Origin: Clostridia bacterium
GTDB taxonomy: Bacteria; Bacillota_A; Clostridia; Lachnospirales; Cellulosilyticaceae
Length of the DNA: 12,515 nucleotides
Reading direction: 5' to 3'
NCBI GenBank assembly: GCA_029239935.1
Contig: JARBTY010000074.1
Span: forward strand, 1 to 12,515
Below are positions 6,313 to 12,515 of this stretch, piece after piece. Position numbers and translations under genes: made by a program. The notes under the pieces were generated by a model, which was not told the origin of the DNA, did not search any database, and worked only from the letters and a program-made list of their open reading frames with translations. Position 1 is the first letter of the stretch. The number at the start of each line of letters is the position of its first letter.

Positions 6313-9300
6313 GTGACAATGTATAACAAGAAATTAACCGCGATTTTATTAGTTTTTATGTTGGTACTGAGTTTAGTACCAACCACGTTTGTATTTGCTC
6401 AAGAAGCTGATACTAGCGCTCAAAACCCAGTTTTATGGGCCGATGTACCGGACTGCAGTATTATCAGAGTAGGGGAAGCTTATTATATGAGTAGTACAAC
6501 GATGCATATGAATCCAGGTGTTCCTATCATGAAATCTACAGATCTCATCAATTGGGAGATTGTCAATTATGTTTATGATATTCTTGGTGATAAGGATGAA
6601 CAGGCACTTAGGAATGGAAAAAATGAATATGGCAAAGGTTCTTGGGCGAGCAGCCTAAAATATCATAATGGTAAATTTTATGTAGTATTTGCTTCTTATA
6701 CTGCAGGGCAGACATTCATCTTTCAAACAACAGATATAGAAAGGGGTCCATGGGAACGTTATACGTTAGATGGTGTTTATCATGATATGTCATTAGTCTT
6801 TGATAATGATGGACGGACCTATTTGATTTATGGCGGTGGAGATATTAAGTTAATTGAACTTACTCCAGATGCAACAGCTATCAAAGAAGGTGCAGTTAGT
6901 AAAATAATTATTCCTAATTCATCTAGTATTGCAGGGGGGACGCCAGATACTTTGTCTGAAGGGGCTCAAGTATCTATAATTGATGGGAAATATTATGTGT
7001 TTCTTATAACATGGCCATCAGGGAAGTCACGTACTCAAATATGCTACAGAGCAGATAGTATAGATGGTCAATATGAAGGGAGGGTGCTTTTAGAAAAAGG
7101 TGTTGCACAGGGAGGAATTGTTGATACGCCTAATGGGGATTGGTATGCTTTATTATTCAGAGATAATGGTCCAGTGGGACGTACACCTTACATTATTCCG
7201 GTTACATGGGAAGATGGTTGGCCAACACTCCAACAAGATGTTCTAGATACAGGAGTTCCAGTTACTAAGGCAAACTATAAGATTATCGAATCTGATGAGT
7301 TTAATCAAAAATCGCAGAAAGTTGGAGCTTATCATACGGTTATAGAAAGTAGTAATATACCAGTGACGCCACCAGCGGATCCTGAGCCATTGCCAATAGA
7401 AGAAGGTAGAGAAATTATAGTAAATGGTGACATTGAAAGTGGCATTGAACCATGGTTAGTTCATGAGAATGCGTCGATGGCAGTAACTACTGATAGTATT
7501 TTGACAACAACGAATAGTATCTTAACTATTACTAATAGAAAATCAACAGGATCAGGCCCACAGCAGTACCTTACCGGAAAAGTAAAAGCTGGTGGAATAT
7601 ATAAGTTCTCTGCAAGAGTTAAATATGATGGAGAATTGGCACCAAACACAAGACAGTTTATTATGTCTTTCCAAGATGGAAATTGGGAGACTATAAAAAA
7701 TATGGGTTCTAGAACGTTAACCAAAGGTCAATGGGGCACAATTGAAGGAACTTATACCATTCCAGAAAATCTTGTACTTAATCAGCCACTTATTTTTATA
7801 GAGACATCATGGACTCAAGCACAGGACCCAGTTAAAGATTTAATGGATTTTTATGTAGACGATATTTCAGTTGTTGATGTTACGCCAGATTCAAATGTTA
7901 TTAAAAATAGTGGTTTTGACAACGAGACAAATCTTTGGAGTGTTCGTGAAACGGCGACAATTTCAATAGCTAATGAAGGCTCTAATAATATTTTAGCAGT
8001 TAAGGGAAGAGCATCAACAGGTTCAGGACCACAGCAATTTATTACGGGGAGAGTAGAAGGTGGAAAAACTTATAAGTTTTCTGTAAAGGTTAAATATGAT
8101 GCTGAGGCAGCCCCTGCTACGAAACAGTTTAATATTACGTTCCAAGATGCTGGCAGTTATCCAAATTGGACAATTAAGGATATGGGTAAAGTGATAAACA
8201 AAGGGCAATGGGGCACCGTTGAAGGAACTTATATGATTCCAGAAACCGCTAACCTCACGTCAGCACGTATTTTTATCGAAACACCATACGTAAATCCTGC
8301 AGATGCAAATAAAGATTTAATGGACTTCTATATAGACGATGTGTCAGTGACAGATGTTACACCAGTAAATGTAGATATAGTAAACGATGGAGAAAATGAT
8401 TACAATGGCTCTAATCTCGGATTAGTATGGCAGTGGAATCATAACCCTAACAATAATTTCTGGTCTCTTATCGAGCGTCCGGGGTATTTAAGACTTAAGA
8501 CTGGAAGCAAGAGTACAAGTCTTCTAGATGCAAGAAATACGCTTACACAAAGAACTTTTGGACCACAGAGTTCAGCTAACGTTGCAGTGGATATCAGCAA
8601 TATGAAAGATGGAGATTATGCTGGTCTTTCAGCTCTTCAATTCTATTATGGATTTGTTGGTGTAAAAATGTCTGGAACTTCAAAATCTATTGTTATGGTG
8701 AAGGGAAGTTCGAACAATCCGAATAATCCAAGTACACCTGTAGAAGTAGCAAGTATTCCTGTTAATCAAAGCAAAGTATATTTCAAAATTGATTGTGACT
8801 ATATGAATAATGCAAATAAAGCTTATTTTTACTATAGTCTTGACGGTATTAGCTGGACAGCTATAGGAGAACCTATTAGTATGGTGTATACAATGCCGCA
8901 CTTTATGGGATATCGTTTTGGTTTATTCAACTATGCAACCAAGACAACAGGGGGATATGTTGATTTTGATTACTACAGAATAGACAATAAAATTACAGGA
9001 GAAGGAACTGTATCAACACTAAATGCAAATTTACAAGATGTATCTAATATCCTTGGTGTTCAGAATATACAGTTTGAGATTCCTGTGAAAATGGATAAAT
9101 TACCAGAAGGTGGGTATAAGTCTATTGAAGCGTCCTTTACTATTCCGGAGCCTTTTACTGTAGATGGTGTGGTTTTCAATACAGAAAATATTACAGGTAC
9201 AGGTGCTTATACTTATACTAATAATCAATTACAGGTAAAGATAACGGGAGAAGGTGTTGGTTTTGCAAATCACGCTGATAACAAATTATTTGCAACCATT

Positions 9301-12300
9301 AAATTAAAAGTTAAGGAATTTGTTCCAGTTGATAAAACTATATCTATTAGCACAGATTATATAAAAGTTGATGGAGGAAGTCTTGTTTATAATGTTCATA
9401 ACGCTATAGCCGAGGTGGAACTCAAAAAACTTAATACAAATGCCTATGCAAAAGTTCCTGGATATAATAATCCACTTATTTCTCATAACCTAGGAGCCGA
9501 CCCATTTGCTATGGTTTACGAGGACAGAGTTTATATCTATATGTCAAGCGATGATTACGAATACGATAGTAATGGAAATGTTAAATCTAATTCTTTTGCT
9601 AACCTTAACAGAATACGCGTTATATCGTCTGATGATATGGTTAACTGGACAGCCCATGGTGACATTCCCGTAGCAGGAAAAGATGCGAATGATAATGGTG
9701 ACAGGGCAATTGCAAAGTGGGCTGGTGATTCATGGGCACCGGCAGCTGCTTATAAGAAAATCAATGGCCAAGATAAATTTTTCCTTTACTTCGCAAATGG
9801 AGGAGGAGGAATTGGAGTATTAACAGCAGATAGCCCTATTGGTCCATGGACAGATCCGCTTGGTAAAGCGCTTATTACTCAAGCTACTCCTGGTGTTCCG
9901 GGTGTCGTATGGCTTTTCGACCCAGCAGTATTCGTTGATGATGATGGAAAAGGTTATATCTATTTTGGAGGCGGTATCCCTGGCGGTAATAATCCAACGC
10001 AGGAACAATATGCAAATCCAAGAACAGGCAGAGTTATGGAATTAGGTGAAGATATGATTAGTGTTGTTGGAACGGCAAAAACACTCGATATTCCTTTCTT
10101 ATTTGAAGATTCAGGTATTCATAAATATAATGGGAAATATTATTATTCCTATTGTATCAATTTCTCTGGGGTTCATCCACAAGATAAGCCAGCAGGTGAA
10201 ATTGCTTATATGGTAAGTGACAATCCTATGGGGCCATTTACATATGCCAAATCAATTCTGAGAAATCCATCGGTATTTTTTGGAGTAGGAGGAAATAATC
10301 ATCATACTGTATTTGAATTTAAGAATCAGTGGTATATTACTTATCATGCCCAGACTCTCAGAAAAGCATTGGGGATAACAGGGGACGGATATCGTTCTAC
10401 GCATATCAATAAAGTTGAATACTATGATAATGGAAAGATCAAAGATATCACAGGAGATATGAAAGGTGTACCACAAATCAAAGATCTTGATCCTTACAAG
10501 AGAACAGAAGCAGAGACGATTGGATGGAATGCAGGCATTTTAACTGAAGAGTGTGAGGCACCAGGATACCCAGTGCTAAGCAATAATCAGAATATAACAG
10601 ACATACATAACGGAGATTGGATTGCTGTATCTAATGCGGACTTTGGAAGCAAAGGAGCAGGAAAATTTGCAGCCAATGTAGCAGCAACCGTAGGAGGCAA
10701 AATAGAAATACGTCTAGATAGCCCACAGGGAAATCAGATTGGAACTTTAGATGTAGCCCCTACAGGAGGAAAACAAGAGTGGCAGCTTATGGAATGTGAT
10801 GTAGAAAATGTTAAAGGCGTTCACAGTATTTTCTTTGTATTTACTGGAGAAGGTGGCAATAGCCTATTTAATATGGATTATTGGAAATTTACAGAGGCTG
10901 AACCAGAGCCAACTGTAATTCCATTAGAATCAATAAACATTACAGGAGCCGTAAGCTTACTGGAAGTAAATGATGAATTAACTATAGGTTCAGAAATTAA
11001 TCCAACTAATGCAACTGATCCAACCTACCAATGGACAGCAAGTGGAGCGATTACTACTGTTGGAGATACAAACAAAAATGAAGTTACAATTAAAGGGATA
11101 TCTGAAGGTGCTGGAACACTTACTTTAACAGTTAGTGCTGGAGGTGTAGAAAAAAGTACTGTAAGAGAGATTACAGTAACGTCATCAGGAACGGAAGAGC
11201 CAGAGCCAGTTGAAGTTCCTGTGCAATCGGTAAGTATTACAGGTGGGGCATCAACAGTAAATGTAAATAATACATTGAGCTTTAGCTCAACAATTAACCC
11301 AGCTAATGCAACCAATCCAACTTATCAATGGACAGCGAGTGGAGACATTAGTATTGTAGGTGCCAGTGATAAAAACGGAGTTGAAATTAAAGGTATATCT
11401 GCTGGTGTTGGAAAACTTACATTAAAAGTAGTTGCTGGAGAGGCAGAAAAGAAAGATGAAATAAATATTACTGTTACCCCTACAGGCAGCGGCTCGGGAA
11501 GTGTAACAGGAGTAACGCTTGATAAGAGCCAGATTTCACTTGTTGTAGGCACTTCAGAAGCATTAACTGCAGTAATAGATCCGGTGGATGCGACCAACAA
11601 GAATGTAATATGGACATCAAGTGATGATAGCATCGTACAAGTGAATAGTACAGGCAGATTGACAATAGTTACAGCCATAGCGGTAGGTACAGCAACCATC
11701 ACAGTAACAACAGAAGATGGCAATAAGACCGCAAGTTGTACGATCACTGTAAAAGAAGTACCGGTAGTTCCAGTAGCTGTAACAGGAGTAACGCTTAATA
11801 AGAGTGAAACTTCACTGGTTGCAGGGAATACAGAGACATTAACACCAACAGTTAATCCAAGTAATGCAACCAACAAAAATGTGACATGGACATCAAGTAA
11901 TAATAATGTCGCAACAGTAGAGAATACAGGAAAAGTAACAGCAATAGCAGCAGGTACAGCAATCATCACAGTAACAACAGCAGACAGCAGCAAGACAGCA
12001 AGTTGTACGCTCACTGTCAGCAGACGTTCAAGCAGTGGTTCAGGAGGTAATACAACATCTGGGACAATAACTCCAACCACACCTGTTATACCGCCCGTAA
12101 ATCAGAGTACTGATGTTCCAACAGAAACTACAAAAGTAAATATATCTATTTCTAATGGTACAGCATCTGTTGGAGGAGATAAAATAGAGTTATCTGTTAA
12201 ACCTTATATTCAAAATGGACGTACAATAGTGGGAATAAGAGATGTGGCTAGTCTGCTTCAGATTGAGGCAAAAAATATTATTTGGGATGCAAAGACAAAA

Positions 12301-12513
12301 ACTATTTTTATTAAGACTAAGGATAAAAATATAGAGTTCTATATCAATCAAAAATATGCTGTGGTAGATGGTAAAAAAGTAGATTTGGATGTAGCACCTC
12401 AAGTTAAAGATGGCAGAACAGTTTTACCAATAGCACTGATAGCACGCATTATGGGCATCAATATGCAGTATGATGCAGCTACAAAAGAAGCAAACTTTGC
12501 CATAACAAAATAG
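6313..12513 (+). CDS. Giant secreted bifunctional GH43 hemicellulase with CBM4_9, CBM6, Ig-like and stalk domains
   Basis: A complete 2066-residue exported protein. Residues 1-30 form a signal peptide (KK, hydrophobic core, likely cut after TTFVFA). GH43 module A (about 38-320) carries NPVLWADVPDCS and YYMSSTTMHMNPGVPIMKS; base D47, modulator D158 (YHDMS) and acid E216 (LSEGAQ) are all present, which suits a subfamily-12-like arabinofuranosidase/xylosidase. Next come two CBM4_9-like domains (368-522, 527-682), a GH43 C-terminal beta-sandwich (690-890: GLVWQWNHNP, ERPGYLRL, GGYVDFDYYRID) and a cohesin-like beta-domain (898-1040). GH43 module B (1045-1395) has base D1063 (LGADPFA), modulator D1203 (LFDPAVFVDDDG), acid E1265 (LFEDSGIHKYNGKYY) and GVGGNNHH, and resembles arabinoxylan arabinofuranohydrolases. 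A CBM6-like domain (1398-1527), two variant Ig domains (1537-1723), two BIG2 domains (1729-1903), a Ser/Gly/Thr/Pro linker (1904-1940) and a stalk domain (1941-2066) follow. No dockerin, SLH repeats or LPXTG is seen. It probably debranches arabinoxylan outside the cell; precise substrates are inferred. Confidence 0.95.
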   Translation: MTMYNKKLTAILLVFMLVLSLVPTTFVFAQEADTSAQNPVLWADVPDCSIIRVGEAYYMSSTTMHMNPGVPIMKSTDLINWEIVNYVYDILGDKDEQALRNGKNEYGKGSWASSLKYHNGKFYVVFASYTAGQTFIFQTTDIERGPWERYTLDGVYHDMSLVFDNDGRTYLIYGGGDIKLIELTPDATAIKEGAVSKIIIPNSSSIAGGTPDTLSEGAQVSIIDGKYYVFLITWPSGKSRTQICYRADSIDGQYEGRVLLEKGVAQGGIVDTPNGDWYALLFRDNGPVGRTPYIIPVTWEDGWPTLQQDVLDTGVPVTKANYKIIESDEFNQKSQKVGAYHTVIESSNIPVTPPADPEPLPIEEGREIIVNGDIESGIEPWLVHENASMAVTTDSILTTTNSILTITNRKSTGSGPQQYLTGKVKAGGIYKFSARVKYDGELAPNTRQFIMSFQDGNWETIKNMGSRTLTKGQWGTIEGTYTIPENLVLNQPLIFIETSWTQAQDPVKDLMDFYVDDISVVDVTPDSNVIKNSGFDNETNLWSVRETATISIANEGSNNILAVKGRASTGSGPQQFITGRVEGGKTYKFSVKVKYDAEAAPATKQFNITFQDAGSYPNWTIKDMGKVINKGQWGTVEGTYMIPETANLTSARIFIETPYVNPADANKDLMDFYIDDVSVTDVTPVNVDIVNDGENDYNGSNLGLVWQWNHNPNNNFWSLIERPGYLRLKTGSKSTSLLDARNTLTQRTFGPQSSANVAVDISNMKDGDYAGLSALQFYYGFVGVKMSGTSKSIVMVKGSSNNPNNPSTPVEVASIPVNQSKVYFKIDCDYMNNANKAYFYYSLDGISWTAIGEPISMVYTMPHFMGYRFGLFNYATKTTGGYVDFDYYRIDNKITGEGTVSTLNANLQDVSNILGVQNIQFEIPVKMDKLPEGGYKSIEASFTIPEPFTVDGVVFNTENITGTGAYTYTNNQLQVKITGEGVGFANHADNKLFATIKLKVKEFVPVDKTISISTDYIKVDGGSLVYNVHNAIAEVELKKLNTNAYAKVPGYNNPLISHNLGADPFAMVYEDRVYIYMSSDDYEYDSNGNVKSNSFANLNRIRVISSDDMVNWTAHGDIPVAGKDANDNGDRAIAKWAGDSWAPAAAYKKINGQDKFFLYFANGGGGIGVLTADSPIGPWTDPLGKALITQATPGVPGVVWLFDPAVFVDDDGKGYIYFGGGIPGGNNPTQEQYANPRTGRVMELGEDMISVVGTAKTLDIPFLFEDSGIHKYNGKYYYSYCINFSGVHPQDKPAGEIAYMVSDNPMGPFTYAKSILRNPSVFFGVGGNNHHTVFEFKNQWYITYHAQTLRKALGITGDGYRSTHINKVEYYDNGKIKDITGDMKGVPQIKDLDPYKRTEAETIGWNAGILTEECEAPGYPVLSNNQNITDIHNGDWIAVSNADFGSKGAGKFAANVAATVGGKIEIRLDSPQGNQIGTLDVAPTGGKQEWQLMECDVENVKGVHSIFFVFTGEGGNSLFNMDYWKFTEAEPEPTVIPLESINITGAVSLLEVNDELTIGSEINPTNATDPTYQWTASGAITTVGDTNKNEVTIKGISEGAGTLTLTVSAGGVEKSTVREITVTSSGTEEPEPVEVPVQSVSITGGASTVNVNNTLSFSSTINPANATNPTYQWTASGDISIVGASDKNGVEIKGISAGVGKLTLKVVAGEAEKKDEINITVTPTGSGSGSVTGVTLDKSQISLVVGTSEALTAVIDPVDATNKNVIWTSSDDSIVQVNSTGRLTIVTAIAVGTATITVTTEDGNKTASCTITVKEVPVVPVAVTGVTLNKSETSLVAGNTETLTPTVNPSNATNKNVTWTSSNNNVATVENTGKVTAIAAGTAIITVTTADSSKTASCTLTVSRRSSSGSGGNTTSGTITPTTPVIPPVNQSTDVPTETTKVNISISNGTASVGGDKIELSVKPYIQNGRTIVGIRDVASLLQIEAKNIIWDAKTKTIFIKTKDKNIEFYINQKYAVVDGKKVDLDVAPQVKDGRTVLPIALIARIMGINMQYDAATKEANFAITK
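7414..8358 (+). repeat. Tandem duplication encoding two CBM4_9-like carbohydrate-binding domains
   Basis: Two units of about 155 residues (7414-7878 and 7891-8358) are clear copies. Shared blocks are STGSGPQQ, TGKV/TGRV, YKFS, VKYD, KGQWGT(I/V)EGTY, F(I)ET, and DLMDFY(V/I)DD(I/V)SV followed by DVTP. Similarity is also visible in the DNA, for example around 7840-7865 against 8310-8345. They have a CenC-like jelly-roll pattern expected to bind soluble or amorphous polysaccharide. They sit between the first GH43 catalytic domain and its C-terminal beta-sandwich. Confidence 0.85.
10921..11481 (+). repeat. Pair of variant Ig-like domains (99-residue period)
   Basis: Residues 1537-1624 and 1635-1723 share SI-ITG, INP-NAT-PTYQWTASG, K-EV/GVEIKGIS and GTLTL/GKLTL, spaced 99 residues apart. 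They lack the NVTWTSS block of true BIG2 domains but keep the NP-NAT turn, so they are probably diverged relatives. Likely role: rigid spacers that hold the catalytic part away from the cell wall. Confidence 0.75.
11497..12021 (+). repeat. Pair of BIG2 (bacterial Ig-like group 2) domains
   Basis: Residues 1729-1814 and 1821-1903 are BIG2 copies with VTGVTL-KS, NATNKNV-WTSS, GTA-ITVTT and KTASCT-TV. The DNA copies are recent-looking: an 18-nt stretch beginning GTAACAGGAG is identical at 11503-11520 and 11779-11796, and GCAAGTTGTACG is identical at 11731 and 11998. The two periods differ (276 and 267 nt), showing a 9-nt length difference inside the first copy. Confidence 0.88.
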
Positions 12514-12515
12514 AG

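Noticed and set aside
7414..8358. Regular repeated blocks might have been a mobile or CRISPR-like repeat.
   Set aside because: The repeats stay in frame, encode homologous CBM domains and show no short identical repeat-spacer pattern or transposase.
11325..12080. A 251-codon open frame on the minus strand across the Ig-like repeats, with a second at 11025-11315.
   Set aside because: It is the antisense of the repeated, Thr/Val-rich BIG2 coding sequence; its V/T/L-rich low-complexity product and the overlap with an obvious real gene mark it as a shadow.

Overview
The window looks like a chromosomal piece of a low-GC, Gram-positive, motile anaerobe of the Clostridia that degrades plant cell walls. 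The signs are strong AGGAGG-type ribosome sites, AT-rich intergenic DNA, a TTG start, a chemoreceptor, and a very large secreted hemicellulase with bacterial Ig-like domains and a C-terminal stalk (copper-amine-oxidase-N-like) domain. The architecture recalls Cellulosilyticum-type Lachnospirales, but that is inference from style and not a database match. All supported genes are on the + strand. I see no RNA genes, CRISPR array, transposase or insertion sequence.

Region 1 (1-4106) is a furanose-type sugar ABC importer in the order of E. coli ytfQ-ytfR-ytfT-yjfF: the 3' part of a periplasmic-type binding lipoprotein, a double-domain ATPase and two different permeases. A strong hairpin lies between the binding-protein gene and the ATPase gene. 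ATPase and first permease are 1 nt apart, and the two permeases overlap by 23 nt if the second starts at the TTG at 3132.

Region 2 (4107-6020) is a methyl-accepting chemotaxis protein only 64 nt behind the importer. The gap holds a perfect 12-bp hairpin that lacks a T-tract and contains the importer's last stop codon, so the chemoreceptor may be read through from the importer operon. A 12-bp hairpin at 5981-6020 probably ends this unit.

Region 3 (5911-6312) is a 402-nt AT-rich leader with promoter-like hexamers, a perfect palindrome and several Shine-Dalgarno-like sites, but no convincing gene.

Region 4 (6313-12513) is one complete 2066-residue secreted protein with two different GH43 catalytic modules, each with its three expected acidic residues. 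The order is: signal peptide, GH43, two CBM4_9-like domains, GH43 C-terminal beta-sandwich, cohesin-like beta-domain, second GH43, CBM6-like domain, four Ig-like domains, linker, stalk domain.

A coherent reading (inference): the surface enzyme strips L-arabinofuranosyl and/or xylosyl units from arabinoxylan-like polymers, the furanose importer takes up the released sugar, and the chemoreceptor steers the cell towards the same source.
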